From NCBI RefSeq assembly GCF_000761155.1, contig NZ_CP009533.1:2480001-2544000 (forward strand): DNA of 64,000 nucleotides. The letters run 5' to 3'. This stretch comes from Pseudomonas rhizosphaerae. Its GTDB lineage: Bacteria; Pseudomonadota; Gammaproteobacteria; Pseudomonadales; Pseudomonadaceae. The notes below the pieces were generated by a model. The model was given only the letters and a program-made list of their open reading frames with translations. It was not told where the DNA came from and ran no database searches. How positions within the stretch are numbered: position 1 is the stretch's first letter; each line of letters opens with the position of its first letter. A program made the translations under genes and the position numbers. Of this stretch, positions 50,199 through 64,000 are shown piece by piece.

Positions 50199-50984
50199 TC
50201 AGAACGCAAGCTTGTAACCGATCAACAGCAGCATGACCGCGAGGAGTGGCCGCAAGACATCGTCCGACACCCGCCCGGACAGGTGACTGCCCAGGTAGAT
50301 GCCCGGCAGCGAGCCCAGCAGCAAGTGCCCCAGCAGTGACCAGTCCATGTTGCCCATGCTGGCGTGACCCATGCCGGCCACCAGGGTCAAGGGCACGGCA
50401 TGGGCAATCTCGGTGCCGACCAGGCGCCGAGTCGCCAGGAACGGATACAGCATGAACAGCGCGACGGTCCCCAGCGCACCGGCGCCAATGGAAGTCAACG
50501 AGACCATCACGCCGAGCACCACGCCCGTCACCACGGTCAAGCCATTGAGAGTCCTGGGGCTGAGATTGTAGCGATCGCCGGCATGACGGCTGGCCAAGGC
50601 CTGCAAGCGTTTCTTGAACAGAATCGCCATTGCGGTCAAGAACAACACGGCCGCCAGGGCCTGTTTGATCACCGCGCCCATGGCCTGCGGTTCGGCGTTC
50701 AGGCTTTTCAGGTACAAAAGCACGATCGCGGCAGCTGGCACGCTGCCCAACGCCAGCCATCCCGTGATCTTCCAGTCGATGTTCTTGTTGCGGCCATGGA
50801 CCCAGACGCCACTGGCCTTGGTGATGGCGGCGTACAACAGGTCGGTGCCAACGGCTGTCGCGGGATTGATGCCAAACCAGAGCAAAATGGGCGTCATCAG
50901 CGAGCCGCCGCCTACGCCCGTCATGCCGACAATGAAGCCGACTACCAATCCGGCTACGGTGAAACCCCAGGTACCTACTTCCAT
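50199..50984 (-). CDS. TauE/SafE-family sulfite exporter-like permease
   Basis: The 261-residue inner-membrane protein has about 8 TM segments in two repeats. GFIVGMTGVGGGSLMTP near the N-terminus and LTSIGAGALGTVALF in the second half are the paired family motifs. The family exports sulfite, sulfoacetate or related organic anions. The upstream region has paired TTATAACT boxes at the promoter, compatible with a LysR-type activator such as CysB, which would fit sulfur control. This is inference. Confidence 0.9.
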   Translation of the reverse strand: MEVGTWGFTVAGLVVGFIVGMTGVGGGSLMTPILLWFGINPATAVGTDLLYAAITKASGVWVHGRNKNIDWKITGWLALGSVPAAAIVLLYLKSLNAEPQAMGAVIKQALAAVLFLTAMAILFKKRLQALASRHAGDRYNLSPRTLNGLTVVTGVVLGVMVSLTSIGAGALGTVALFMLYPFLATRRLVGTEIAHAVPLTLVAGMGHASMGNMDWSLLGHLLLGSLPGIYLGSHLSGRVSDDVLRPLLAVMLLLIGYKLAF

Positions 50985-51061
50985 TCTTACGTCCTACACA
51001 TCAGATTCAGCATCGCGGGAGCGGTAGCCGGGCGGCAGGATAACAATTTCTGATATAGCCA

Positions 51062-51091
51062 ATTATAACTATGCAGCATTAGCTTATAACT
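51062..51091 (-). promoter_or_regulatory. Putative promoter and activator site for the TauE/SafE gene
   Basis: On the minus strand TATAAT (51067-51062) is a perfect -10 box, with only a poor -35 (GTTATA) 17 bp away. On the plus strand TTATAACT occurs at 51063-51070 and 51084-51091, spaced 21 bp or two helical turns. A strong -10, weak -35 and phased repeats suggest an activator-dependent promoter. Confidence 0.4.
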
Positions 51092-51254
51092 GACCTAGCA
51101 GGACTCGTTTTTCCTCTCTGACGGATCACTGTCAACCTGAAGGTGACAGTCCTGCCCAGGGCAGCCAATTTATCCCGATGTGCCAAACGCATAGTCTTTA
51201 CCCATCGCACCGCATATCCATCGCCGTGCACCTACAGTCGATCGGGAGAACATC

Positions 51255-51977
51255 ATGCTCGCACTTCGTAAAGCATCGGACCGCGGCCTTGCCAACCATG
51301 GCTGGTTGCAATCCTTCCATACCTTTTCCTTCGGTCATTACCGCAACCCGCAGGAACAGGGCTTCTCCGACCTTCTGGTGATCAACGACGACCGAGTCGG
51401 CGCCGGCAAGGGCTTCGGCCAGCACCCGCACCGCGACATGGAGATCTTCTCCTATGTGCTGGAAGGCGCGCTGGCGCACAAGGACACATTGGGCACCGGT
51501 TCGGTCATTCGCCCCGGCGATGTACAGCTGATGAGCGCTGGCCATGGGGTCGCCCACAGCGAGTTCAACCACAGCGAAGTCGATCCCGTGCACTTCCTGC
51601 AGATCTGGATCGTGCCCCAGGAAGCGGGTGCTGAGCCGCGCTATCAGCAAGAGCACTTCTCCACCGAACAGAAACGCGGTCGGCTGCAGTTGATCATCTC
51701 GCCCGACGGCGCGGAAGGCTCCCTTCATGTGCGGCAGGATGCGCGGGTCTACGCTGGACTGTTCGACGGTCAGGAGCAAGCGACCCTGACGCTGGCAGCG
51801 AACCGCTACGCCTACGTACACGTCGCCACCGGCAGCATCGAACTCAATGGCCAGCAATTGAGCGAAGGCGACGGCGTTCGCCTGCGTGAGGAAACCGTGC
51901 TGCAATTGGCCAATGGTGCCAACGCCGAGGTGCTTGTCTTCGACCTGCGTCCCAACGAGTTGCCACGGATGCCTTGA
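51255..51977 (+). CDS. Pirin-family bicupin (YhhW-like)
   Basis: The 240-residue protein has two cupin domains. The metal ligands in the N-terminal cupin fit H57 and H59 ([13 protein letters not shown]), H101 and E103 (HGVAHSEF). Some members have quercetin 2,3-dioxygenase activity; others act as redox sensors. CGGGAGAACATC precedes the ATG at a good distance. A long hairpin follows the gene. It appears to be monocistronic. Confidence 0.92.
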   Translation: MLALRKASDRGLANHGWLQSFHTFSFGHYRNPQEQGFSDLLVINDDRVGAGKGFGQHPHRDMEIFSYVLEGALAHKDTLGTGSVIRPGDVQLMSAGHGVAHSEFNHSEVDPVHFLQIWIVPQEAGAEPRYQQEHFSTEQKRGRLQLIISPDGAEGSLHVRQDARVYAGLFDGQEQATLTLAANRYAYVHVATGSIELNGQQLSEGDGVRLREETVLQLANGANAEVLVFDLRPNELPRMP

Positions 51978-51993
51978 TCGGTACTTGCAGCCG

Positions 51994-52024
51994 ATGCGCT
52001 CATCGACCCTGTCGATGAGCGCAT
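51994..52024. repeat. Perfect 14-bp hairpin between pirin and moaA genes
   Basis: Arms ATGCGCTCATCGAC (51994-52007) and GTCGATGAGCGCAT (52011-52024) flank a 3-nt loop. On the plus strand it is followed by TGAAAAAAG rather than T's, so it is not a classic intrinsic terminator for pirin. It could end transcription with Rho or protect the mRNA. Confidence 0.5.
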
Positions 52025-52140
52025 TGAAAAAAGCGATTGGCTTGACCCCGGTGTGGCGCGTACCTTCGAGAACTGCATTCTTTTGCAACGCCGCATGGCG
52101 TTGGCAGTCGAACTGGTCATGCCCTTTACTGGTACCCCCG

Positions 52141-53145
52141 ATGCACACCCCTGAGCGTACCCTGCACGATGGCTTCGCCCGCAAAGTCGATTACCTGAGA
52201 CTGTCGGTCACCGATCGCTGCGATTTTCGCTGTGTGTATTGCATGGCCGAAGACATGACGTTTCTGCCACGCCAACAGATTCTCAGCCTCGAAGAACTCG
52301 AGCAGGTGGCCGCCAGCTTCGTCGCCCTGGGCACGCGCAAGATCCGCCTGACCGGAGGCGAACCCCTGGTGCGTTCGGGCATCGTCGACCTGTGCCGACG
52401 CATCGCCACCCTGCCCGGCCTGCAGGAACTGTGCATGACCACCAACGGCTCGCAACTGGCGACGCTGGCCCAGCCGCTGTTCGACGCCGGCCTCAAGCGC
52501 TTGAACATCAGCCTGGACAGCCTGGATCCGGCGCGCTTTCGCGAACTCACCCGTACCGGTGACCTGAACAAGGTCATTGCTGGCATCGATGCGGCCAACG
52601 CGGCTGGCTTCCGCCATACCAAGCTCAACTGCGTGGTCATGCAGGGCCGCAACGATGACGAAGTCGTCGATCTGGTGGCCTTCGCCATCGACCGTGGCCT
52701 GGACATCTCCTTCATTGAAGAGATGCCGCTGGGCACGATCAGCGAACACAGCCGTGCCGAGTCTTTCTACTCGAGCGAGCAGGTTCGTGCACGTTTGGCC
52801 GAACGCTACGAGTTGCTACCTTCCACTGATTCCACCCAGGGGCCGTCGCGCTACTGGCGCATTCCGCAGGCACCGGGCACGCGCATCGGTTTCATCTCGC
52901 CCCACAGCCACAACTTCTGCGCGACCTGCAATCGGGTACGCCTGACGGTCGAAGGGCGCCTGCTGCTGTGCCTGGGTAACGAACATTCGGCGGACCTCAA
53001 GCAGGTTTTGCGCGAGCATCCTGGCCAGCCGGAAGTGCTCGAACAGGCAATCATCAAGGCCATGCAGCTCAAGCCATGGAGCCACAACTTTCGCCTCGAT
53101 GATGATGTGCAGGTGGTGCGCTTCATGAACATGACCGGCGGCTGA
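52141..53145 (+). CDS. moaA: GTP 3',8-cyclase, molybdenum cofactor synthesis (radical SAM)
   Basis: This enzyme performs the first step of molybdopterin synthesis (GTP to 3',8-cyclo-GTP, then cPMP with MoaC). The 334-residue protein has the radical-SAM cysteines C27, C31 and C34 in [14 protein letters not shown] second Fe-S cluster site lies in [12 protein letters not shown] plus a Cys 14 residues later, and the C-terminal GG ends NMTGG. Homology starts near ATG 52141, but the ribosome site is weak (GGTACCCCCG). The frame is open far upstream without similarity. No other Moco gene is nearby. Confidence 0.94.
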   Translation: MHTPERTLHDGFARKVDYLRLSVTDRCDFRCVYCMAEDMTFLPRQQILSLEELEQVAASFVALGTRKIRLTGGEPLVRSGIVDLCRRIATLPGLQELCMTTNGSQLATLAQPLFDAGLKRLNISLDSLDPARFRELTRTGDLNKVIAGIDAANAAGFRHTKLNCVVMQGRNDDEVVDLVAFAIDRGLDISFIEEMPLGTISEHSRAESFYSSEQVRARLAERYELLPSTDSTQGPSRYWRIPQAPGTRIGFISPHSHNFCATCNRVRLTVEGRLLLCLGNEHSADLKQVLREHPGQPEVLEQAIIKAMQLKPWSHNFRLDDDVQVVRFMNMTGG

Positions 53146-53331
53146 GTCTCAGCGCTGATCATTGGTATTGTTCCGGTTTTCTTATAGACCCGTTTGAAAA
53201 AGCAATTTATCAAATCAATCCACAGGGCCGACAATCGACCTGTGCCGTCGTAGTGCTCCCGGTACGTTTCGCGGTGCCATCCGCTTCCCACAAGAACAAG
53301 GCCACTGGCCCACCTGCCGAGGACTCTTTCC

Positions 53332-54513
53332 ATGCAAGACGTCGTTATCGTTGCCGCCACTCGCACCGCCGTTGGCAGTTTCCAGGGGGCGCTGGCAAAC
53401 GTGCCTGCCGTCGACCTGGGTGCCACGGTCATTCGCCGATTGCTGGCGCAGACTCGCCTGGATCCCGCGCAGGTCGACGAAGTCATCCTGGGGCAGGTCC
53501 TCACGGCCGGTGCCGGACAGAACCCGGCGCGCCAGGCGGCGATCTTCGCCGGGCTGCCGAGTGCGGTGCCGGCCATGACCCTGAACAAGGTCTGCGGCTC
53601 GGGGCTCAAGGCCGTCCACCTGGCCGCCCAGGCCATCCGCTGCGGCGACGCCGAGGTGGTCATCGCCGGCGGCATGGAGAACATGAGCCTGGCGCCCTAC
53701 GTACTGCCAGCTGCCCGTACCGGGTTGCGCATGGGCAACGCAGCGCTGGTCGACAGCATGATCAAGGACGGCCTGTGGGATGCCTTCAACGACTACCACA
53801 TGGGCATCACGGCCGAAAACCTCGCCGATCGATACGGCATCAGCCGTGCAGCCCAGGATGCATTCGCGGCGCAGTCCCAGCAAAAGGCCATCGCGGCCAT
53901 CGAAGCAGGTCGCTTCGCCGATGAAATCACACCCGTTGCCGTGCCCCAGCGCAAAGGCGAACCCCTGCAGTTCGCGATCGACGAGCAACCCCGCGCCGAC
54001 ACCACCGAGCAAAGCCTGGGCAAACTAAAACCGGCCTTCAAGGCCGACGGCAGCGTGACCGCCGGCAATGCGTCGTCGCTGAACGACGGCGCGGCATCGG
54101 TCATGCTCATGAGCGCAGCCAAGGCGCAGACCCTGGGCCTGCCGGTGCTGGCGCGCATTGCGGCCTATGCCAATGCCGGGGTCGATCCCGCAGTCATGGG
54201 CATCGCCCCGGTGTCGGCCACACGCCGCTGCCTGGAAAAAGCTGGCTGGAGCCTCGAGCAATTGGACCTTATCGAGGCCAATGAAGCGTTTGCGGCTCAG
54301 GCATTGTCGGTAGGCCAAGAGCTGGGCTGGGACGCCAGCAAGGTCAACGTCAACGGCGGTGCCATCGCCCTGGGTCACCCCATCGGCGCCTCGGGCTGCC
54401 GTGTGCTGGTCACGCTGCTGCACGAGATGCTGCGCCGCGATGCCCGCAAGGGGCTGGCGACCCTCTGCATCGGTGGCGGGCAAGGTGTGGCCCTGGCCCT
54501 GGCGCGGGACTGA
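53332..54513 (+). CDS. atoB: Acetyl-CoA C-acetyltransferase (thiolase)
   Basis: This enzyme cleaves acetoacetyl-CoA to two acetyl-CoA or performs the reverse condensation. The 393-residue protein has the acyl-accepting cysteine C88 in [11 protein letters not shown], the His motif in [14 protein letters not shown] and the second active-site Cys in [12 protein letters not shown] near the end. The 186-bp upstream gap has an inverted CACAGG/CCTGTG pair (53221-53226 and 53239-53244). It is not next to the AtoDAE-type operon, so the functional link is metabolic only. Paralogues exist in most Pseudomonas, so the symbol is tentative. Confidence 0.9.
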   Translation: MQDVVIVAATRTAVGSFQGALANVPAVDLGATVIRRLLAQTRLDPAQVDEVILGQVLTAGAGQNPARQAAIFAGLPSAVPAMTLNKVCGSGLKAVHLAAQAIRCGDAEVVIAGGMENMSLAPYVLPAARTGLRMGNAALVDSMIKDGLWDAFNDYHMGITAENLADRYGISRAAQDAFAAQSQQKAIAAIEAGRFADEITPVAVPQRKGEPLQFAIDEQPRADTTEQSLGKLKPAFKADGSVTAGNASSLNDGAASVMLMSAAKAQTLGLPVLARIAAYANAGVDPAVMGIAPVSATRRCLEKAGWSLEQLDLIEANEAFAAQALSVGQELGWDASKVNVNGGAIALGHPIGASGCRVLVTLLHEMLRRDARKGLATLCIGGGQGVALALARD

Positions 54514-54603
54514 CCGCTTCCGTTCGCCGCGCACTGGCCGTGCGTGGCGAATGGATGGACAATGGCACGCCAAGGCCATCGCCACTTATCCAGGAGTCTA
54601 CCC

Positions 54604-54906
54604 ATGAGCCGCACGCTGTTCGCTTCGCTGTGCATCACCGGCGCGCTGTTGTCGGCCGCTTCCACGACAGCCCGGGCCATCGACGTGCTCCGCGCACCCG
54701 TCAACGATGCCGAACCGATGTCGCTGGGCAAGGGTGATCGTGTTCCGCCAACCTACGCCCAGCCAGAATCAGCCTTTGCCGGATGGAAAGCCGCTCGCCT
54801 CAAGCAACCCGACCTGGACAGCCAGTGGGTGCAGATCGGCGACAACTTCGTGCTGATCCGCCGCAGCAACGCGGTGATCCAGGATATTCAGCCCATTCCC
54901 AAGTGA
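54604..54906 (+). CDS. RcnB-like small periplasmic protein
   Basis: The 100-residue protein has a signal peptide (MSRTLFASLCITGALLSAAS, cleavage after ARA near residue 25). The C-terminal SQWVQIGDNFVLIRRSNAVI segment resembles the short beta motif of RcnB/PF11776-type proteins, which in E. coli affect Ni/Co homeostasis. Few His residues are present, so metal binding is not evident. An AGGAG site 8 nt before ATG 54604 fixes the start; longer in-frame starts lack one. It is convergent with cysG (10 bp gap). Confidence 0.75.
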   Translation: MSRTLFASLCITGALLSAASTTARAIDVLRAPVNDAEPMSLGKGDRVPPTYAQPESAFAGWKAARLKQPDLDSQWVQIGDNFVLIRRSNAVIQDIQPIPK

Positions 54907-54916
54907 AGGCCGGTGG

Positions 54917-56308
54917 TCAACGGTATTGGGCACCGTCGAACCACGCCAGTTTCTCCCGCAGCACCACTACTTCACCCACGATCACCAGGGTCGGCGCATG
55001 CACCTCGTGTTCGGCGACCATTCGCGGCAGGTCCGCCAGGGTGCCAGTGAACACACGCTGGTTCACCGTCGTGCCCTGCTGGATCAACGCTGCGGGCGTG
55101 TCGGCACCACGCCCGTGGCGAATCAGCTCTTCACAGATGATCGGTAAGCCAATCAGGCCCATGTAGAACACCAGCGTCTGCCCAGGTGACACCAGATCGT
55201 GCCAGGGCAGGTCGCTGGTGTTGTTCTTGAGGTGACCGGTGACGAAGCGAACCGACTGCGCGTAGTCACGGTGGGTCAGCGGAATGCCGGCATACGCCGC
55301 ACAGCCACTGGCTGCCGTAATGCCCGGCACTACCTGGAACGGAATGCCGTGGGCCGCCAGCTCCTCGATCTCTTCACCGCCCCGGCCGAAGATGAACGGA
55401 TCACCGCCTTTCAGGCGCAGCACGCGCTTGCCCTGCTTGGCCAGGGCCACCAACTGCTGGTTGATCTGGTCTTGTGGCAAGGCGTGCTCGGCGCGGCGCT
55501 TGCCGACGTACACGCGCTCGGCGTCACGGCGGCACAGGTCGAGAATCGCCGGCGCGACCAGGCGGTCGTAGAGCACCACATCGGCTTGCTGCATCAAGCG
55601 CAGCGCACGGAAGGTCAGCAGGTCCGGATCGCCGGGCCCGGCGCCCACCAGGTACACCTCACCGGGTGCATGGGGCGGAGCGCCGTCGACCTTGGCCTGG
55701 AGCATGCGCTCGGCCTCGGCACCCTGCCCAGCCAACTGTCGATCGGCGATCGGACCCTGGAACACTTCTTCCCAGAACGCGCGGCGCTGGGTGACATCCG
55801 GATACAGGGCCTTGACCTTCTGCCGAAAGCGCGCCGCCAGGCCGGCCAGCTCGCCATAGGTGGACGGAATCCAGGTTTCCAGCTTGGCGCGGATCAGACG
55901 CGCCAACACCGGCGCATCTCCACCGCTGGAGACGGCCACCACCAGCGGCGATCGATCGACGATGGCCGGGAAGATCACCGTACACAACGCCGGTGCGTCG
56001 ACCACGTTGACCGGCACGCAGCGAGCACGGGCGTCGGCCGACACCTGGGCATTGAGCGGTTCGTCGTCGGTGGCGGCGATCACCAACTGGCAGCCGTCCA
56101 GATCATGACTCAGGTAGCCCCGGTCGAGCATCTCCCCACCGCTGCCGCGCACCAGCTCGGCGAGTTGCGGATCGATGCTCGGCGCGACCACGCGCAGCAC
56201 CGCGCCAGCTTCGGCCAGCAGGCGTGACTTGCGCAGGGCGATCTCGCCCCCGCCCACCACCAGGACCTGGCTGTCGCGCAATTTGTGGAACAGCGGCAGG
56301 AACTCCAT
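54917..56308 (-). CDS. cysG: Siroheme synthase (dehydrogenase/ferrochelatase plus SUMT)
   Basis: This multifunctional enzyme makes siroheme from uroporphyrinogen III for sulfite and nitrite reductases. The 463-residue protein has an N-terminal Rossmann NAD domain with [15 protein letters not shown] (17-31), a dimerisation segment around 115-205 with [13 protein letters not shown], and a C-terminal methyltransferase domain starting [11 protein letters not shown] (221-231) with the [15 protein letters not shown] motif. The start codon abuts the serS stop with no gap. It is the last gene visible in the ftsK-to-cysG series. Confidence 0.96.
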   Translation of the reverse strand: MEFLPLFHKLRDSQVLVVGGGEIALRKSRLLAEAGAVLRVVAPSIDPQLAELVRGSGGEMLDRGYLSHDLDGCQLVIAATDDEPLNAQVSADARARCVPVNVVDAPALCTVIFPAIVDRSPLVVAVSSGGDAPVLARLIRAKLETWIPSTYGELAGLAARFRQKVKALYPDVTQRRAFWEEVFQGPIADRQLAGQGAEAERMLQAKVDGAPPHAPGEVYLVGAGPGDPDLLTFRALRLMQQADVVLYDRLVAPAILDLCRRDAERVYVGKRRAEHALPQDQINQQLVALAKQGKRVLRLKGGDPFIFGRGGEEIEELAAHGIPFQVVPGITAASGCAAYAGIPLTHRDYAQSVRFVTGHLKNNTSDLPWHDLVSPGQTLVFYMGLIGLPIICEELIRHGRGADTPAALIQQGTTVNQRVFTGTLADLPRMVAEHEVHAPTLVIVGEVVVLREKLAWFDGAQYR

Positions 56309-57986
<1,678 letters not shown>

Positions 57987-57990
<4 letters not shown>

Positions 57991-59312
57991 TCGGTTCTCC
58001 GCCGTCTTGGACTGTTGTCGTCCAGGGTGGACAGGTGCTTGAGCTTCTCGCCGATCTTCAATTCCAGGCCACGGGGCACAGGTCGGTAGTAGTGGCGCGG
58101 GCTCAGTTGTTCGGGGAAATAGTCTTCGCCGGCCGCGTAGGCGTCAGGTTCGTCATGGGCATAGCGATACTCGTCGCCATAGCCCAGCTGCTTCATCAAC
58201 TTGGTCGGAGCATTGCGCAGATGCAGCGGCACTTCGAGCGAGCCGTGCTCGGCCGCCTCGCGCATCGCCGCCTTGAAGCCCATGTATACCGCGTTGCTCT
58301 TCGGTGCGCAGGCAAGGTAGACAATCGCCTGCGCCACCGCCAGCTCGCCTTCCGGGCTGCCCAGGCGTTCCTGCACGTCCCACGCCGACAGGCACAACGG
58401 CAGGGCGCGCGGATCGGCGTTGCCGATGTCCTCGCTGGCCATGCGCACCACGCGCCGCGCCAGATAGAGCGGGTCGCAGCCGCCATCGAGCATGCGCGCG
58501 AACCAGTACAGCGACGCATCCGGGTTGGAACCGCGTACCGATTTGTGCAGGGCCGATATCTGGTCGTAGAACGCCTCGCCGCCCTTGTCGAAACGTCGAC
58601 GGGTGTCGCCCAGCAGGCTTTGCAACAGGTCGGTGCTGATTTCCTCGCCGTCCTCGGCGAGGTCCGACGCGTTCTCCAGCAGGTTGAGAATCCGGCGCCC
58701 GTCACCGTCGGCGGCCGCCATGAGCATCGCGAAGGCTTCGTCACCCAGGCTCAACTGGCGCTTGCCCAGCCCGCGCTCTTCGTTCAGCGCGCGGTCGACC
58801 AGGCGCCGCAGCGCCGCCTCGTCCAGGCTTTTCAGCACGTAAACCCGGGCCCGCGAAAGCAAGGCGTTGTTGAGTTCGAACGAAGGGTTTTCAGTGGTGG
58901 CACCAATGAAGATCAGCGTGCCATCTTCCACATAGGGCAGGAACGCATCCTGCTGGGACTTGTTGAAGCGATGCACTTCGTCGACGAACAGAATCGTGCG
59001 GCGGCCGTACTGACCGGCCTGCTGCTTGGCCACCTCGACCGCCTGGCGAATCTCCTTGACCCCGGCCAGCACCGCCGAAACGGTTTCGAAGTGCGCGTCC
59101 GAGACTTTCGCCAACAGCCGCGCCAGGGTGGTCTTGCCCACCCCCGGTGGGCCCCAGAAGATCATCGAGTGCAGGGCGCCCTGCTCCAACGCTTCGCGCA
59201 GCGGCTTGCCGCGGGCGAGCAGATGCTCCTGGCCGACGTATTCGTCCAAGTTGCTGGCGCGCAGGCGCGCGGCGAGCGGCTGGGCAATGGGATCACTGCG
59301 AAACAGGTCCAT
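57987..59312 (-). CDS. rarA: Replication-associated recombination protein A (AAA+ ATPase)
   Basis: This clamp-loader-like AAA+ protein acts at stalled replication forks. The 441-residue protein has Walker A GPPGVGKT at 54-61 and Walker B FVDEVHRF at 109-116. [19 protein letters not shown] is the sensor 1 region, and the C-terminal helical domain is complete. It lies 21 bp after lolA and overlaps crcB. Confidence 0.96.
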
Positions 59313-59333
59313 GGGGCGGCAATCGACCTCGAC

Positions 59334-59957
59334 TTATTCCTGGATCACGTCCGCCCCTTTGGGGATGTCGAACTTGAAGGTGCTTGCGGCGATCGGCTCG
59401 TTGGCCTTGACGTTCATGAACAGGATATTGGTGCGTTGGCCCACGCTGTCGATCAGCTGCATGTCGTTGATCACGCCCTTGCGGAACGACAGGCGCAGCG
59501 AGTCGAACAAGGTGTCGCGGGTCTTGGGCTTGAGCACGAAATCGATCACGTCACCGGCTTCCTTGGCGCTGATGTCGAAGCTCTGGCTGATTTTCGACAC
59601 GTCACCGGACAACAGCAGTGCCGGGGTCTGGGTCAAACGCTGGTCGAGGGTCTTGATGGTGACCTGCTCCAGGTCCGGGTCCCACAGCGATACCTTCTTG
59701 CCATCGGAGACCATTAGCTGTTCCTGGGGTGCATCGGTGTGCCAGTTGAACAGGCCAGGGCGCTGCAAGGCCATCTGCCCGGCCGTCTCCTGCAGCTGGG
59801 TACCGCTGCCGTCCAGGGTCAGCTGAGAAAAACGTGCCGTCAGCGTCTGGGATTTCTCCAGCAGTTGCGTCAAGCGTGCCACATCCTTGCCGTCGGCATG
59901 CACCGACAGGCTGGACAAGGCCAAAGCAGAAACCAACAGCATGCGAATCAGGCGCAT
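59334..59957 (-). CDS. lolA: Outer-membrane lipoprotein carrier protein
   Basis: This periplasmic chaperone carries lipoproteins from LolCDE to LolB. The 207-residue protein has a signal peptide ([20 protein letters not shown], cleaved after VHA), then the LolA fold with [20 protein letters not shown] and [14 protein letters not shown]. It is 37 bp downstream of ftsK. Confidence 0.96.
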   Translation of the reverse strand: MRLIRMLLVSALALSSLSVHADGKDVARLTQLLEKSQTLTARFSQLTLDGSGTQLQETAGQMALQRPGLFNWHTDAPQEQLMVSDGKKVSLWDPDLEQVTIKTLDQRLTQTPALLLSGDVSKISQSFDISAKEAGDVIDFVLKPKTRDTLFDSLRLSFRKGVINDMQLIDSVGQRTNILFMNVKANEPIAASTFKFDIPKGADVIQE

Positions 59958-59994
59958 GGGAATCCTCGTTCTAGGGTAAGGCGCGAGCGTTGCA

Positions 59995-62520
<2,526 letters not shown>

Positions 62521-62956
62521 AACGCTTGATTTCCTGCGCCTGCTAAAGCGCGCAACTGATGAATGACAAAAAATACAGCAAATGGCCAGTGTCGGTTGGG
62601 AACGGGCCCTGCAAAGATCGCATTGTACGGGTTTGTCTGCAATTCGCGAATCCGCAATATAAGCGCTTGTCACCTGGCAACGATCCAGGCTGTGCTTACC
62701 CACGATCACAGACGATCCGATCGCGCATTGTGTTTGCAGACAAGCGCTTACGAGTGGTTCTTGAAGAACAGTCACCTCCGACTGCAAACACCGGGAAAAG
62801 TTACATGAAAGCCTGGCCATCTGCACGGCATCGGTTCGTACCCCCTGCGGATATCCCTGGCACATGGCACCTGCCACGCATTGGCGGGCCGATCAGATCA
62901 TGGCAGGATGAACCATTGCCCACCCGTACCGCCCTCCCCTGCCGTAGCGAACACTC
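62521..62956. other. Divergent ftsK-aat intergenic region with nested inverted repeats (436 bp)
   Basis: No gene was recognised. TTGTCTGCAA (62633-62642) is inverted as TTGCAGACAA (62734-62743), and TAAGCGCTTGTC (62660-62671) is inverted as GACAAGCGCTTA (62739-62750). The two right arms overlap, so only one pairing can form at a time. The region must hold promoters for both genes, but no clean -35/-10 pair was assigned. Confidence 0.55.
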
Positions 62957-63637
62957 ATGCTGACTTGGCTCAAACGAAACGAACTGGTTTTCCCACCGCT
63001 GAGCAAGGCCATGCGCGAACCCAATGGCCTGCTCGCCGCTGGCGGCGACCTCAGCCCCGAGCGCCTGGTCCAGGCCTACCGGCATGGCTGCTTTCCCTGG
63101 TTCGAGCAAGGCCAGCCGATTCTGTGGTGGTCGCCTGACCCACGTACCGTGCTGCTGCCCTGCGAGCTGCATGTTTCGCGCAGTCTGCGCAAGGTCCTGC
63201 GCCAAGGCCGCTTCACCGTGACGTTCGACCATGACTTCGCTGCCGTCATCGCCGCGTGCGCCGGGCCGCGCGACTACACTGACGGTACTTGGATCACGGA
63301 CGACATGCAGCGCGCCTACCTTGCACTGCATGAACAAGGGCACGCGCACTCGGTCGAGGTCTGGGACGCCGACACGCTGGTGGGCGGCCTCTACGGCTTG
63401 GCCATGGGCCGGCTGTTTTTCGGCGAATCGATGTTCAGCCGCGCCGACAATGCCTCCAAGGTCGGCTTCGTGACGCTGGTCGAGCACCTGCAGCAGGCCG
63501 GATTCGTGCTGATCGACTGCCAGATGCCCACCGAGCACCTGCACAACCTGGGCGCCCGCAGCATCGCCCGAGAGGAATTCGCCGGCTATCTGAGCCAATA
63601 CCTGGATCAGCCCAACAGCGCGACGTGGCGGCGCTAG
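62957..63637 (+). CDS. aat: Leucyl/phenylalanyl-tRNA-protein transferase
   Basis: This N-degron enzyme adds Leu or Phe from tRNA to proteins with N-terminal Lys or Arg and marks them for ClpS/ClpAP. The 226-residue protein has the typical start ([20 protein letters not shown]), the [10 protein letters not shown] motif (about 58-67) and the [18 protein letters not shown] core. The ribosome site is weak. bpt follows 58 bp downstream, which places both N-degron transferases together. Confidence 0.96.
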   Translation: MLTWLKRNELVFPPLSKAMREPNGLLAAGGDLSPERLVQAYRHGCFPWFEQGQPILWWSPDPRTVLLPCELHVSRSLRKVLRQGRFTVTFDHDFAAVIAACAGPRDYTDGTWITDDMQRAYLALHEQGHAHSVEVWDADTLVGGLYGLAMGRLFFGESMFSRADNASKVGFVTLVEHLQQAGFVLIDCQMPTEHLHNLGARSIAREEFAGYLSQYLDQPNSATWRR

Positions 63638-63695
63638 GCGAGTTATCCGGCGCTGGCATACACTTGATGCAATGGTTTCATTCCGAGGGTTCATC

Positions 63696-64000
63696 ATGAC
63701 TGAGTTGGCGCGCTTGAAGTTCTATGCCACTCAACCCCATTCGTGCAGCTATTTGCCCGACGAGCAAGCCACGACCTTGTTTCTCGATCCGAGCCAGCCG
63801 ATGGACGTGAATGTCTATGCCGACCTCTCGGAAATGGGTTTCCGCCGCAGCGGCGACCACCTCTACCGCCCACATTGCCAGCGCTGCAGTGCCTGCGTGC
63901 CCGCGCGCATCCCGACAGCCGGCTTCACGCCCTCACGCCAGCAGAAACGCATCCTCAAGCGCAACCAAGACGTACAGGTGACCTCTACCACCCCGCGCTT
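63696..64000 (+). CDS. bpt: Aspartate/glutamate leucyltransferase (Bpt), partial (3' end outside window)
   Basis: This enzyme transfers Leu from tRNA to N-terminal Asp or Glu (formerly annotated arginyl-tRNA-protein transferase Ate). About 101 of the usual 235 residues are visible. [17 protein letters not shown] is the N-terminal ATE domain, and [15 protein letters not shown] contains its conserved cysteines. GAGGG precedes ATG 63696. It is most likely co-transcribed with aat. Confidence 0.92.
   Translation, partial: MTELARLKFYATQPHSCSYLPDEQATTLFLDPSQPMDVNVYADLSEMGFRRSGDHLYRPHCQRCSACVPARIPTAGFTPSRQQKRILKRNQDVQVTSTTPR

Noticed and set aside
51038..51050. GGATAACAATTTC, identical to part of the lac operator and vector primer sites
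   Set aside because: Flanking bases do not match lacO or vectors, and the region is ordinary intergenic DNA, so this is a chance match and not contamination.

Overview
The window is a GC-rich stretch of a gammaproteobacterial chromosome. Gene content and protein sequences point to Pseudomonas, most likely the P. putida group: a gnd-zwf pair, the GlgE/TreS/TreYZ alpha-glucan and trehalose locus, the GntR-prpB-prpC-acnD-prpF methylcitrate locus, the ftsK-lolA-rarA-crcB-serS-cysG series facing aat-bpt, and REP elements of the kind common in that group. The species is inferred from recognition, not from a database search. No tRNA, rRNA, CRISPR array, insertion sequence or prophage gene was recognised.

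Layout. At 1-1707 (minus) are gnd and a partial zwf, joined by an ATGA overlap. 2345-10973 (plus) is a glgA-treZ-malQ-treY-DUF2934 operon. 11195-15721 (plus) is glgX followed by three enzymes of unknown joint role (acyl-CoA-dehydrogenase-like, PIG-L deacetylase, NodS-like methyltransferase), each stop overlapping the next start. A bidirectional terminator at 15742-15775 separates these from glgE-treS-glgB (minus, 15795-23481). Together these genes form a cycle. TreS interconverts trehalose and maltose, its fused maltokinase domain makes maltose-1-phosphate, GlgE and GlgB build branched glucan, GlgX and MalQ remodel it, and TreY/TreZ release trehalose. GlgA is present, but no glgC or glgP is visible here.

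23702-30363 holds a proline-rich microprotein, a MocR-type regulator, an MHS-family MFS transporter, a three-TM protein of unknown function, a divergent NRAMP-family transporter and three small uncharacterised proteins. 30524-34414 is a short-chain fatty acid locus (CoA-transferase A and B, AtoE) with a divergent LysR regulator. The A subunit is interrupted by a one-base frameshift. 34599-41962 contains mostly single metabolic or stress genes: aldo/keto reductase, DUF4174 protein, EamA exporter, lipoprotein, GNAT, gamma-glutamyltransferase, DJ-1/PfpI protein and an Old Yellow Enzyme.

42087-48855 is the 2-methylcitrate operon, with a clear sigma70 promoter flanked by two identical TGTCGACA palindromes. 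prpD is not next to it. 48871-51254 has a RibD-like reductase, a GNAT and a TauE/SafE permease (minus). Then come pirin, moaA, a thiolase and an RcnB-like protein (plus). The right end is housekeeping: cysG, serS, crcB, rarA, lolA and ftsK on the minus strand, and aat and the start of bpt on the plus strand. Three REP-type inverted pairs lie in gene-free gaps near 27.8, 34.5 and 44.9 kb.

I did not see a wholly new system such as a defence island. The best candidates for undescribed biology are the glgX-linked three-enzyme set, the NRAMP protein with a rebuilt ion site, and several structured leaders.
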